NCBI GenBank assembly: GCA_023431205.1
Contig: JAEYXQ010000120.1
Coordinates: forward strand, 1 to 64,000
DNA from: Pseudomonadota bacterium
GTDB lineage: Bacteria; Pseudomonadota; Alphaproteobacteria; Rhizobiales; Devosiaceae
Length of the DNA: 64,000 bases
Direction: 5' to 3'
Made by a program: the position numbers and the translations under genes. The notes below the pieces were generated by a model. That model was not told where the DNA came from. It did not search any database and worked only from the letters and a program-made list of their open reading frames with translations. This document shows, piece after piece, positions 52,210-61,554 of the stretch. Numbering within the stretch: position 1 is the stretch's first letter; each line of letters starts with the position of its first letter.

Positions 52210-55200
52210 GTGCATGCAGGGGCAGAGGGATTGAGGGCGACCGCCGATTTTCTGAGACGCGGCGGGGAGATGGCCGGACTTATTCAGGAGTTTGATTGGT
52301 CGGCCACACCGTTGGGGCCGATCGACACCTGGCCGGTTTCGGTTCGCACCACGATCGGCCTGATCCTCCATTCCAGCCTGCCGATGGCCACCCTTTGGGG
52401 TGAGCAGGGGATCATGATCTACAACGACGCTTACGCAAGCGTCGCCGGCAGCCGCCATCCGCACCTGCTGGGTTCGGCCGTCCGGGAAGGCTGGCCAGAG
52501 CTCGCCGATTTCAGCGACCACTTCATGACCGTGTGCCTCGGCGGCGGATCGCTGTCCTTCAAGGGACAGGAACTGGTCCTGCACCGGTCCGGAAAGCCGG
52601 AAACGGTGTTCATGGACCTCGACTATTCGCCTGTGCTCGGCGAGTCGGGTCAGCCGATCGGCGTGATCGCCATGGTGGTGGAAACTACAGAGCTGGTGCG
52701 GGTCCACCAGCAGCTGGCCCAGAGCGAAGAGCGGTTCCGCGCGCTGACCACCGCCACCGCCAGCATCACCTATCGCATGAACGCCGACTGGTCCGAGCTG
52801 CTTGAGCTCGACAGCCGCGGGATTCTTCCGCCGCTGGACCTGCCGGCTCGGAACTGGATCGACGCCCTGGTGGTGCCCGAGGACCATGCGGCGGTGCGCG
52901 CCGCCATAGATGCGGCGGTGCAGGGGCGCACGCCGTTCCACAGCGACCACCGGATCACCCAGGCCGATGGCAGCGTCGGCTGGCTCGAGTCGCGGGCCGT
53001 GCCGCTGCTGGATGCGCAGGGGCAGATCGTCGAATGGTTCGGTTCGGCGACGGACGTCACCGAACGCTATCGCGCCAACGACCAGCGGCTCCTCCAGCAG
53101 CAGCGGCAACTCAGGCTGTTCGAGCAGGCGCCGGGCTTCATCGTGATCATGCGCGGGCCCGACCACCTGGTCGAATTCGTCAATGACGCTCACCGCGACG
53201 TGTTCAACTCCGGCGGGTGGGTCGGCCGCACCATGCGCGAAGCCTTTCCCTCGATCGAGGGGCAGGGGTTCTTCGAGGCGCTGGACGAGGTCTACACCAC
53301 CGGCCGCACCCTCGAGTACAATGCGACCCCGGTCGAGTTCCAGACCTCGCCCGACGCCCCGCCGGTGCTGCGCTATCTCACCTTCTTCTATGCCCCGCTC
53401 TATGACGATGCCGGCGAGATCACCGGCGTGTTCTGCGAAGGCTATGACGTTACCGCGGCGCATACCGCCCAACGCCGCACGGCAGCGCTGGCGGAACTGG
53501 GCGACCGTATCCGCGACATCTCCGATCCGGATGATCTCGCCTACGCGGCCAGCGAACTTCTTGCCCGCGAGCTCAACGTCAGTCGCGTAGGCTACGGAAC
53601 CATCGACAAGCGCGCCGAAACCATCAGCATCGACCGCGACTGGAACGCTCCTGGCATCCGCAGCCTCGCGGGCCTGCTGCATTTCCGCGACTACGGCAGC
53701 TATATCGACGAACTCAAGCGCGGCGAGACCGTCGTGGTCGAGAACGCCTACGAGGACCCCCGCACCCGCGACACGGCGGACAACCTCAAGGGCATCAGCG
53801 CCCAGTCGTTCGTGAACATGCCGGTGACGGAGCAGGGGGGCTTTGTCGCGCTGCTCTATCTCAACCACGTTGAGCCGAGGGTGTGGAGTGAGGACGAGCT
53901 CGCATTCATTCGCGAGGTGGCTGAACGCACCCGCACCGCCGTCGAGCGGCGCCGGGCCGAGGCCGAACTGCGCCAGAACGAGGAGCGGCTGCGTTTCCTC
54001 GACCTTCTCGGTAAGCAGACCGCCAACCTGGCCGACGCTGACGAAATCCTGAGCACCACCACCCGCATGCTGGGCACCTATCTCGGCGTGTCGAACTGCG
54101 CCTATGCGGACATGGAGCCGGACGAGGACCATTTCACCATTCGCGGTGACTGGAGTGCGCCGGGTTCTGTTTCGATCCGGGGCTACTACAGCCTGGCAGC
54201 GTTCGGACAGCTCGCGGTGGCGAACCTGCGCGCCGGCCAGCCGCTGGTGGTCAACGACAACCTCAAGGAACTGGCACCGGAAGAGGCTGCCACGTTCCAG
54301 TCGATTGGCATCGGCTCCACTATCTGCATGCCGCTGGTGAAGGAGGGGCGGCTGACCGCGCTCATGGCCATCCACCGCCGCGGGCCGCATCAGTGGACCG
54401 AGCGAGAGCGGGCGCTTCTGAGCGAGGTCACCGAACGCAGCTGGGCACATATCGAGCGCGTGCGCTCGGAAGCGGCGGCGCGCGAGAACGACGCCCAGTT
54501 CCGCACCCTGGCCCAGGTGCTGCCGAGCCACGTGTGGACGGCGGGCGCCGACGGCATGCTCGACTGGTTCAACGACCAGGTCTATGCCTACACCGGCGCC
54601 CGGCCCGGCGCTTTCAACGGCCACTCCTGGGGCAACATGCTCCATCCGGAAGATGTCGCTGCCGCCGCGCTGTCCTGGCAGGAATCGCTGGCGACGGGTC
54701 GGCCCTTCCAGAATGAATCCCGGATGCGCCGGCGCGATGGCGAGTGGCGCTGGCACCTCGCCCGGGCCGTGCCACTGCTGGACGAATTCGGCAAGATCGT
54801 GCGTTGGGTGGGCACCAATGTCGATGTGCATGACCAGAAGAACGCCGAAGCTCTCCTCGAGACGCGCCTGGCTGAGCGGACCGCGGCTCTGGCCGAGACC
54901 AACGAAAGGCTGCAGCAAAGCCAGAAGATGGAGGCGATCGGCAATCTCACCGGTGGTGTGGCTCACGACTTCAACAACTTGCTGAGTGCCGTGCTGGGTA
55001 GCCTCGAACTGCTGCGCAAACGCATCGGCGACGATCCGGCCATGGTCAAGCTCGTCGACAACGCTGTGGAGGGCGCCAATCGGGGCGCTTCGCTGACCCG
55101 TCGCATGCTGGCTTTCGCCCGTCGGCAGAACCTGCAGGTCGAACGCATCGATGTTGCCGCCCTGGTGGCGGGCATGCGTGAACTTCTCGAACGGTCATTG

Positions 55201-56025
55201 GGCCCGATGATCACCATCGAGGTCGACCTGCCAGCCGACTTGCCGCTGATCCATACCGACGCGAACCAGCTTGAATCCGCGCTGCTGAACCTGGCGGTAA
55301 ATGCCCGTGACGCCATGCATGACGAGGGGCGGATCACAATTTCGGGCCGGCGGGAGTCCCTCGCCGTTCCCAGGGACGGGCTGGCGCCCGGTAACTACCT
55401 GCGCCTGAGCATTACCGACACTGGCGAGGGCATGGACGAGATCACCCTCCAGCGCGCTACTGAGCCGTTCTACACCACCAAGGGAGTGGGCAAGGGAACC
55501 GGCCTGGGCCTGTCGATGGTGCACGGCCTTGCCACGCAGTCGGGCGGTACGCTGGTGCTGAAGAGCCGCAAGGGCGAAGGCACCACCGCCGAGATCTGGC
55601 TGCCCGCCCTGGACGGGCAGCTCGAGGCTGCGCCAATTCCTGCCAACACCCTAGCTGAACCCTCTGCCGAGGCACGACCCCTGCGTATTCTTGCTGTCGA
55701 CGACGACGCGCTCGTCCTGATGAACACCACCGCCATGCTGGAGGACCTCGGTCACACCGTACGCGAGGCCTATTCCGGTCGTGAGGCGCTGGACCAGTTG
55801 CTGGCCGACCCCGAGGTCGACCTGGTGATCACCGATCATGCCATGCCGCAGATGACCGGGGCGCAGCTTGCCAGCGAAATCCGCAGCCGCTGGCCCGACC
55901 TGCCGATCGTGCTGGCCACCGGCTACGCCGAACTGCCCTTGGGCAACGATCCCGGCCTGCCGCGCCTGCCCAAGCCGTTCAGCCAGAGCGACCTGCGCCG
56001 CACCCTCGCAGCGGTGACGGTGTAG
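52210..56025 (+). CDS. Hybrid sensor histidine kinase with four PAS and two GAF domains
   Basis: 1271-residue soluble kinase with C-terminal receiver. Rough order: PAS 20-150, PAS 170-285, PAS 303-415, GAF 426-580, GAF 594-747, PAS 764-880, HisKA around His919 (GGVAHDFNNLLSAVLGSLEL), HATPase 1010-1130 (N-box NLAVNARDAM, G1 DTGEGMDE, G2 GKGTGLGLSMVHG), receiver 1155-1271 with phospho-Asp1209 (VITDHAMPQMTG) and Lys in LPKPF. No membrane segments. Start is uncertain: GTG 52210 retains the family-typical segment RRGGEMAGLIQEFDWSATPL; ATG 52270 would cut it. No cognate output gene adjoins it, so it is an orphan. Confidence 0.93.
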   Translation: MHAGAEGLRATADFLRRGGEMAGLIQEFDWSATPLGPIDTWPVSVRTTIGLILHSSLPMATLWGEQGIMIYNDAYASVAGSRHPHLLGSAVREGWPELADFSDHFMTVCLGGGSLSFKGQELVLHRSGKPETVFMDLDYSPVLGESGQPIGVIAMVVETTELVRVHQQLAQSEERFRALTTATASITYRMNADWSELLELDSRGILPPLDLPARNWIDALVVPEDHAAVRAAIDAAVQGRTPFHSDHRITQADGSVGWLESRAVPLLDAQGQIVEWFGSATDVTERYRANDQRLLQQQRQLRLFEQAPGFIVIMRGPDHLVEFVNDAHRDVFNSGGWVGRTMREAFPSIEGQGFFEALDEVYTTGRTLEYNATPVEFQTSPDAPPVLRYLTFFYAPLYDDAGEITGVFCEGYDVTAAHTAQRRTAALAELGDRIRDISDPDDLAYAASELLARELNVSRVGYGTIDKRAETISIDRDWNAPGIRSLAGLLHFRDYGSYIDELKRGETVVVENAYEDPRTRDTADNLKGISAQSFVNMPVTEQGGFVALLYLNHVEPRVWSEDELAFIREVAERTRTAVERRRAEAELRQNEERLRFLDLLGKQTANLADADEILSTTTRMLGTYLGVSNCAYADMEPDEDHFTIRGDWSAPGSVSIRGYYSLAAFGQLAVANLRAGQPLVVNDNLKELAPEEAATFQSIGIGSTICMPLVKEGRLTALMAIHRRGPHQWTERERALLSEVTERSWAHIERVRSEAAARENDAQFRTLAQVLPSHVWTAGADGMLDWFNDQVYAYTGARPGAFNGHSWGNMLHPEDVAAAALSWQESLATGRPFQNESRMRRRDGEWRWHLARAVPLLDEFGKIVRWVGTNVDVHDQKNAEALLETRLAERTAALAETNERLQQSQKMEAIGNLTGGVAHDFNNLLSAVLGSLELLRKRIGDDPAMVKLVDNAVEGANRGASLTRRMLAFARRQNLQVERIDVAALVAGMRELLERSLGPMITIEVDLPADLPLIHTDANQLESALLNLAVNARDAMHDEGRITISGRRESLAVPRDGLAPGNYLRLSITDTGEGMDEITLQRATEPFYTTKGVGKGTGLGLSMVHGLATQSGGTLVLKSRKGEGTTAEIWLPALDGQLEAAPIPANTLAEPSAEARPLRILAVDDDALVLMNTTAMLEDLGHTVREAYSGREALDQLLADPEVDLVITDHAMPQMTGAQLASEIRSRWPDLPIVLATGYAELPLGNDPGLPRLPKPFSQSDLRRTLAAVTV

Positions 56026-56034
56026 CCGCTGCCG

Positions 56035-56142
56035 CTACTGGGCGAGAAACATCCGTATCACCAGGCCAATCAGTACCACCGCACCAACGCCGCCGACCCA
56101 GAGGGCGACGAACCAGACCAGTCGCTGCACGCCTGTCGGCAT
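56035..56142 (-). CDS. Small subunit-like peptide of the quinol oxidase (DUF2474/CydX-like), 35 residues
   Basis: Thirty-five residues with one hydrophobic helix (LVWFVALWVGGVGAVVLIGL) and a short basic N-terminus (MPTGVQR). The ATG overlaps the stop of cioB (TGATG), so it is translated with it. DUF2474 proteins at this place act as small accessory subunits of bd-type oxidases, like CydX in Escherichia coli. It is shorter than most gene-finding cut-offs and easily missed. Confidence 0.75.
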   Translation of the reverse strand: MPTGVQRLVWFVALWVGGVGAVVLIGLVIRMFLAQ

Positions 56143-57146
56143 CAGTGGTAGCCCTCTTCGGGATCTATCTTGCCGCGGAACACCCAGTAGGCGTAGCCGG
56201 TATAGGCGAGGATGACCGGGATCAGCACCGCCGCACCGACGAGCAGGAAAATCAGTGACGATTCCGGCGCGGCCGCCTCGTGGATGGTGAGCGAGCCGGG
56301 CACGATATAGGGGTAGAAACTGATCCCCAGACCCGCAAAGCTCAGCACGAACAGGCCAAGAGCGGCGAGGAATGGCTGCAGGTGCTTGTCCGTGCTCAAG
56401 CCGTGCCACAGCGCCAGCGCACAGAGCGCGATCAGCGTCGGCACGAAGGCCGAGAAGAAGGCCGTGGGCCAGCCGAACCAGCGCTCGAAATACACCTGGT
56501 CGATGAACGGGCTCCACAGTGACACGATGCCGATCAGCACGATGGTCCCGACACCGGTGACCATCGAGATCCGCCGGGCGTGATGCTGCAGTTCGCCGGT
56601 GGTCTTGAGGTTCAGCCAGGTCGCGCCGAGCAGGGCGTAGCCGACGACGACGGCAAGGCCGGTGACGATCGAGAACGGAGTCAACCAGTCCCACCAGCCG
56701 CCCGCATATTGGCGATCGGCGACCTGGATGCCCTGCACCAGCGCGCCGAGGGCGATGCCCTGCATGAAGGCGGCGATGGTCGAGCCCATCCAGAAGCCCT
56801 GGTCCCACCAGCCGGACCCGCGTTGCGTGCGCCAGCGGAATTCGAAGGCGACGCCGCGGAAGATCAGGCCGAGCAGCATCACGATGATGGGGATATAGAG
56901 CGCCGGCAGCACCGTGGCGTAGGCGAGCGGGAACACCGCCATCAGCCCGCCACCGCCCAGCACCAGCCAGGTCTCGTTGCCGTCCCACACCGGTGCTACC
57001 GAGTTGGTGATCACGTCCCGGTCATGCCGCGCCGGAAAGAGCGGAAACAGGATGCCGACGCCGAGGTCGAACCCGTCGAGCACCACATAAGCGAGCACGG
57101 CAAAGGCGATGATCGCCGCCCAGATCGTTGGCAGGTCAAACGGCAT
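56142..57146 (-). CDS. Cytochrome bd-type quinol oxidase subunit II (CioB/CydB)
   Basis: 334-residue membrane protein, about eight helices. It begins MPFDLPTIWAAIIAFAVLAY and carries the family segments VVLDGFDLGVGIL, APVWDGNETWLVLGGGGLMA and FRGVAFEFRW. GDLGVG/GNETW are the hallmarks of subunit II. GGGAGG lies six bases before the ATG. It overlaps the 3' end of cioA by 11 bases and is followed by the 35-residue accessory subunit. No cydDC genes are in the window. Confidence 0.94.
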   Translation of the reverse strand: MPFDLPTIWAAIIAFAVLAYVVLDGFDLGVGILFPLFPARHDRDVITNSVAPVWDGNETWLVLGGGGLMAVFPLAYATVLPALYIPIIVMLLGLIFRGVAFEFRWRTQRGSGWWDQGFWMGSTIAAFMQGIALGALVQGIQVADRQYAGGWWDWLTPFSIVTGLAVVVGYALLGATWLNLKTTGELQHHARRISMVTGVGTIVLIGIVSLWSPFIDQVYFERWFGWPTAFFSAFVPTLIALCALALWHGLSTDKHLQPFLAALGLFVLSFAGLGISFYPYIVPGSLTIHEAAAPESSLIFLLVGAAVLIPVILAYTGYAYWVFRGKIDPEEGYH

Positions 57147-58560
57147 GGCTGCCTCCCTCGCGGATTGGTTCCTCCTGGGCCGGGCCGGGGGTGATGCCGG
57201 CGGCGCGATGCGGTCCCTTGTCCAGTTCGTGATCCTCCTCAAGGATCGGAGGCCTGCGGAACAGCCGGAACAGGTAGAACACCCCGGCGCCGAACACGAG
57301 GAAGTAGACCACGACGAACGCGACCAGCGAGGCACCGACCGCCGGCGCATCCACTGGCGACAGGCTCTCGGCGGTGCGCATCAGGCCATAGACCGTGTAG
57401 GGCTGCCGGCCCACCTCGGTGGTGTACCAGCCCGCCAGCACGGCGACGAAGCCCGACGGCCCCATCACCATGGCCGCCCGGTGCAGCCACGGGTTGGTAT
57501 AGAGGTCGCCGCGCCAGCGCGACCAGAGCGACCACAGGCCAAGGCCGAGCATGGCAAAGCCGATGCCGACCATGATGCGGAAGGCATAGAAGGGGATCAC
57601 CACCGGTGGCCGTTCGTCCTCGGGAAAGGCATCGAGCCCATCGAGCGGCGCGTTCGGATCATGCATGAGGATCAGCGATCCAAGCTTGGGAATTTCCACC
57701 GCATAGTCGAGCCGCTGCTCGGCCTCGTTGGGCACGCCGAACAGCACCAGCGGGGCGCCATCGGGATGGCTTTGGTAGTGGCCTTCCATGGCAGCGATCT
57801 TGGCCGGCTGGTGCTCGAGCGTATTGAGCCCATGCTGGTCGCCGACGAAGATCTGGAGAGGCGTGACGATTGCCGCCATCCACATCGCCATTGAGAACAT
57901 GATCCGCGCCTGCCGGTTGGACTTGTCCCTGAGCAGGTGCCACGCACCCACCGCGCCCACCGCGAAGGCGGTGGTGAGGAAGGCGGCCAGCACCGTGTGG
58001 GTGAGCCGGTAGGGGAAGGAGGGGTTGAAGATGATCGCCCACCAGTCTTCGGGAATGAACCGGCCGATCTCGTCCACCGAGTATCCGGCTGGGGTGTGCA
58101 TCCAGCTATTGGCGGAGGTGATCCAGGTGGCCGAGATCAGCGTACCGATCGCTACGGCAGCCACCGCCACCATGTGCAGCGCATCGCCAACCCGCTTGCG
58201 CCCGAACAGGGCAATGCCGAGGAACCCTGCCTCGAGGAAGAAGGCGGTGAGCACCTCATAGCCCATCAGCGGGCCGATCACCGCGCCGGCCCGGTCGGAA
58301 AAGACGCTCCAATTGGTGCCGAACTGGTAGCTCATGACGATGCCCGACACGACGCCCATGCCGAAGGTCACCGCGAAGATGGTCTTCCAGTACTCGAACA
58401 GGCGCAGATAGGCGGGATCACGCTTCCACAGCCACAGGGCGTTCAGCACCATCAGATAGCTGGCGGTGCCGATCGAGAACGCCGGGAAGATGAAGTGGAA
58501 GGAAACGGTGAACGCAAACTGGATGCGCGCAAGCATCTCCGCCGTCATGCCGAAGTCCAT
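57136..58560 (-). CDS. Cyanide-insensitive quinol oxidase subunit I (CioA/CydA)
   Basis: 474-residue inner-membrane haem protein oxidising quinol and reducing O2 to water with high O2 affinity. His22 in FTVSFHFIFPAFS (high-spin haem ligand), YRLTHTVLAAF (low-spin His) and YAFRIMVG (Met ligand) are visible. QLoop signature GRQPYTVYGLMRTAES has Tyr where many CydA proteins have Trp. The short Q loop (protein about 50 residues shorter than the Escherichia coli subunit) is characteristic of CIO-type enzymes. The gene precedes cioB with an 11-base overlap. Confidence 0.94.
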   Translation of the reverse strand: MDFGMTAEMLARIQFAFTVSFHFIFPAFSIGTASYLMVLNALWLWKRDPAYLRLFEYWKTIFAVTFGMGVVSGIVMSYQFGTNWSVFSDRAGAVIGPLMGYEVLTAFFLEAGFLGIALFGRKRVGDALHMVAVAAVAIGTLISATWITSANSWMHTPAGYSVDEIGRFIPEDWWAIIFNPSFPYRLTHTVLAAFLTTAFAVGAVGAWHLLRDKSNRQARIMFSMAMWMAAIVTPLQIFVGDQHGLNTLEHQPAKIAAMEGHYQSHPDGAPLVLFGVPNEAEQRLDYAVEIPKLGSLILMHDPNAPLDGLDAFPEDERPPVVIPFYAFRIMVGIGFAMLGLGLWSLWSRWRGDLYTNPWLHRAAMVMGPSGFVAVLAGWYTTEVGRQPYTVYGLMRTAESLSPVDAPAVGASLVAFVVVYFLVFGAGVFYLFRLFRRPPILEEDHELDKGPHRAAGITPGPAQEEPIREGGSHAV

Positions 58561-58708
58561 GCCACTCTCCTGCAGGTTCCGTCAGGGCCATACTAGCCCC
58601 GACGCCGGGCGGGGACATCCGTCATACTGCCGCATCGCACGCAGGCGTAAAGAGTGAACACTGTCCGCGACTTGGAGGCAGCCGCGGAATCGGTTTCGGA
58701 ACTTGCCG

Positions 58709-59296
58709 TCAGAACCAGCCAGCGAGGATGCCGACGCCCCCAAGGGCGAACACCCCACCGGCAACACGAGCCGCAACCTGGCCGTAGCGCCCCAGTGCCC
58801 GCGCTACCCCGAGGCTGCCGGCAATCCCGGCGACGTGCAGCAGCGCAGTGGCCGCAACGAAGCCGAGAGCATAGTTCAGCCCACCCGCCCCAGCCGGCAT
58901 TTCGGTGCCGTGGGAGTGGCCGTGGAACACTGCGAACGCGCCCACCAGCGCCACCGCACCTGCGACGGGAAGACGGCGCCCGCTCGCTGCGGCGACGCCG
59001 ATCACGAGGCTGGAGGCGGCAATGCCCAGTTCCACCAGCGGCACCTGGACTTGCGCGGCACCGAGGACGAAGCCTGCCATCATCATGCCGACGAAGCCCA
59101 GAGGCACTGCCCACAGGGCGCGACCGCCCAGCACAAATGCAAAGACGCCCACCACCACCATAGCCAGCACGTGGTCGAGCCCGCCCAGCGGATGGCCGAA
59201 ACCATAGGCGAAGCCGTCGGCCGGCAGGTGCCCGGCATGGGCAAAGGCCAGGCTCGGTGTGGCAGCCAGCAACAGCAGGGCATGGATCAGGCGCAT
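58709..59296 (-). CDS. HupE/UreJ family membrane protein
   Basis: 195-residue membrane protein with a signal peptide (ALLLLAATPSLAFA) and about six helices. The family motif HPLGGLDHVLAMVVVGVFAF follows a His-rich mature N-terminus (HAGHLPADG), and AVFHGHSHGTEMPAG is the second conserved His segment. HupE/UreJ proteins import nickel (some, cobalt) for hydrogenase or urease. No such enzyme gene is in the window, so the metal user is unknown. It is divergent from the MAPEG gene. Confidence 0.88.
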   Translation of the reverse strand: MRLIHALLLLAATPSLAFAHAGHLPADGFAYGFGHPLGGLDHVLAMVVVGVFAFVLGGRALWAVPLGFVGMMMAGFVLGAAQVQVPLVELGIAASSLVIGVAAASGRRLPVAGAVALVGAFAVFHGHSHGTEMPAGAGGLNYALGFVAATALLHVAGIAGSLGVARALGRYGQVAARVAGGVFALGGVGILAGWF

Positions 59297-59474
59297 CGTT
59301 ATCCTTTCGGGGACCGGTGGGTCCCGCTGAAGAGTTGAACGGCCCGCCAGAGCTTCCAGTATCTCGCCCGCTCATTTTATGACCCGGCAGCGAAGTTTGT
59401 CCATCACTGACTCGACCGTGCAACGGACTGATCGGCGCGGCATTCTTCGAGTTCCCCGAAACCGGAAGTTCCTC

Positions 59475-59867
59475 ATGCTCCTCCCGATCTTTCTCGTGCT
59501 GCTCCTGACCCTGGTGCAGGCGCTGCTCCCTGGCATGTACCTGTCGCGCCAGGTCGGCTCCTCTAGCCAGATGGGACCGCGGGACGACCTGCCGCCCCCC
59601 AGCCAGGAACTGGCACGGGCGCGGCGGGCGCTCGCCAACCTGCACGAGACGCTGCCGGTCTTCCTCACGCTGGCGCTGTTGTCGCTGATCCTGGGCGCGC
59701 AAGGGTGGCTGTCGCTGCTCGGCGCCTGGGTGTTCCTTGGCGCCCGGATCGCCCACGTTTTCTGCTACATCCGCGGCCTCTCGCCATGGCGCTCCTACGC
59801 CTTCGGACTCGCCTCCCTGGGCCTTGTCGCCATGCTCGTGCCGCTTGTTCCGCACCTGTGGTCGTGA
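59475..59867 (+). CDS. MAPEG family membrane protein
   Basis: 130-residue, four-helix inner-membrane protein of the MAPEG superfamily (eicosanoid/glutathione metabolism-like; bacterial role unclear). GGAAG lies six bases before the chosen ATG; a longer frame starts 96 bases upstream but gives a basic, non-homologous extension. Family feature: ARARRALANLHETLPVFLTL, with the conserved RAxxNxxE glutathione-site pattern, then ARIAHVFCYIRGLSPWRSYA. The tRNA-Trp gene follows after 47 bases. Confidence 0.86.
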   Translation: MLLPIFLVLLLTLVQALLPGMYLSRQVGSSSQMGPRDDLPPPSQELARARRALANLHETLPVFLTLALLSLILGAQGWLSLLGAWVFLGARIAHVFCYIRGLSPWRSYAFGLASLGLVAMLVPLVPHLWS

Positions 59868-59914
59868 CCCCTTGCGCAGTCCACGCTTTCCCATTAGGTA
59901 CGGGTCACGGCTCT

Positions 59915-59990
59915 AGGGGTTTAGCTCAGTTGGTAGAGCATCGGTCTCCAAAACCGAGGGTCGTGGGTTCGAGTCCCCCAGCCCCTGCCA
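59915..59990 (+). tRNA. tRNA-Trp (anticodon CCA)
   Basis: 76 bases including an encoded CCA end. Acceptor stem AGGGGTT/AGCCCCT pairs fully (one T-G), D arm TTAGCTCAGTTGGTAGAGCA, anticodon loop CTCCAAA with CCA, TpsiC arm GTGGGTTCGAGTCCCCCA. All cloverleaf elements close. In most alphaproteobacteria secE-nusG-rplK follow this tRNA; here a polysaccharide locus on the other strand follows instead. Confidence 0.96.
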
Positions 59991-60231
59991 GCCGTACCGC
60001 GATGATGTAGAGTTTGCTCCAACGTCTTGCCCGATGGCGTAGAATGTTCGCCTGCACTGGGCAGAAGAGCAATTCACGCTTCTGATTTCCTAAGCGGCGC
60101 CACTGTCCCATCCATCTAACCGGCCAATTTGCTCTGCCGCGGCGGCCCATCGCTCACGGCCAAGTAGACCCGGGAACCACAGCCTCTCCCGCGTTACCTT
60201 GAGTCGCAGCCGGCCTGGAAGCATCGCAGCT

Positions 60232-61554
60232 TCAGCCTGCCGCCGGGCGGACGATCTGGCCCTGCCACAGCCGGGGCGCTAACCACAGAACCAACCACGC
60301 GCCGAGCGCAAGCGACGAATCCAGCGTTTGTAGAACCTGGTTGTTCGCTGGGGCGTACACAAGCATCTGGAACAGGATGCAGAAGGCCACCACCGCGGCG
60401 TCGTTCCGCCCGAACACCGCATCTCGCCATGCCGCTCCGGCCGCGAATGCAATCAAGCCGACCAGCACTGCACTCAGTGGGAAGCCGAAGTCATTGGCGA
60501 ACCAGGCGTAGATGCTGCTCCACTGCGTCTGGTCGCTCCAGCCTAATGTGCGCAACTGGTAGGTAAAGCTGTTCTGATAGAGGCCAGTGTCGCCCGTCAC
60601 CGCTTCGTAAGCTCGGGTGGCGAGGGAGGAATTGCCGACGCCCCACATTGGGTTGGTGGGCAGGGTGAGCGCCAGTGACACACCGAAATATCCCTGGGCA
60701 ACGTATCCCGTCAGCATGCTGATCGTGAATTTGGCAGGAAGCGGCAGCGAGGAGATCATCCAGTTCTCGGGGTCCGCGCATATCCGCATATCGCTGATGC
60801 AGACCTCATCAACACCGCCGAGCCGTGCCGCCTTTCGGGCTGAGAACAGACCAAGGGCCGCCACGGCACCGACCAGGAGGACGAAGATGATTGCCATGCC
60901 CTGCCGGGAGGTAAGCAGTTTCCGAACGCGGGCCGCGTCGCGCGACAGGCCGCGACCAAGAAGGACAAGCAACCCCCCGCCGGCGAAGATAGCTAGGTCC
61001 GCGATCTCCTTGTCGGTGCCGCGCAGGATGGAAAACACCACGCTCGAGAGGGCGCAGGCGATCACCGCCAGGCGCAGGACCCAGCCCAGGCGTCGGCCAT
61101 GCACCACGCCGAGGGGGACAACGGCCACGATCACCATGAAGGCCAGTGCCCTGACGAGCGCGATCAGCGTGCGCGAGCCGGTCCCCTGGTTCACCTGTGC
61201 CAGCATGGCTTCGTAGGCGGCCCGCTGATCCTGCAAGGCGGACAGCACGGCCCAGGGAGGCCGGCCAGTGTAGGCGTACGAGGCGGGAAATAGGATGCCG
61301 ACACTCAGCGCTGCGCCGCCAAGCAGGATCCACTTCACCGGCAGCTGCAGGCCTTCCCGCGGGGTGACGTTCAGCGCCAGGGCAAACCCGGCGGTAACCG
61401 TCAGAATCGCGAACAATAAGAACACGGCGAGGATGTATGGGTCGGGTGTCGGCCAGGCGATCGGGCCGTAGAAATACATCCAGACTGTCCAGAGCAAATA
61501 CACGACCAGCAATGTGCCGGGCAGTGCGCTGGTCAGGAGGCGCGTGGCGCTCAT
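60232..61554 (-). CDS. O-antigen polymerase/ligase-like membrane protein (Wzy/WaaL type)
   Basis: 440-residue protein with about eleven hydrophobic helices and one large periplasmic loop (about residues 230-340), the architecture of Wzy polymerases and WaaL-type ligases; sequence alone does not separate the two. No short catalytic motif is diagnostic. ATG overlaps the upstream stop (ATGA), so it is coupled to the chain-length-type protein at 61551-62549. A pair of polymerase and chain-length determinant points to an exopolysaccharide or O-chain pathway whose other genes are outside the window. Confidence 0.72.
   Translation of the reverse strand: MSATRLLTSALPGTLLVVYLLWTVWMYFYGPIAWPTPDPYILAVFLLFAILTVTAGFALALNVTPREGLQLPVKWILLGGAALSVGILFPASYAYTGRPPWAVLSALQDQRAAYEAMLAQVNQGTGSRTLIALVRALAFMVIVAVVPLGVVHGRRLGWVLRLAVIACALSSVVFSILRGTDKEIADLAIFAGGGLLVLLGRGLSRDAARVRKLLTSRQGMAIIFVLLVGAVAALGLFSARKAARLGGVDEVCISDMRICADPENWMISSLPLPAKFTISMLTGYVAQGYFGVSLALTLPTNPMWGVGNSSLATRAYEAVTGDTGLYQNSFTYQLRTLGWSDQTQWSSIYAWFANDFGFPLSAVLVGLIAFAAGAAWRDAVFGRNDAAVVAFCILFQMLVYAPANNQVLQTLDSSLALGAWLVLWLAPRLWQGQIVRPAAG

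Noticed and set aside
51952..54966. A 1004-codon open frame on the minus strand opposite the hybrid kinase and lactonase
   Set aside because: High-GC codon bias of the real plus-strand kinase leaves the antisense frame open. Its translation shows no domain and it starts inside the kinase.
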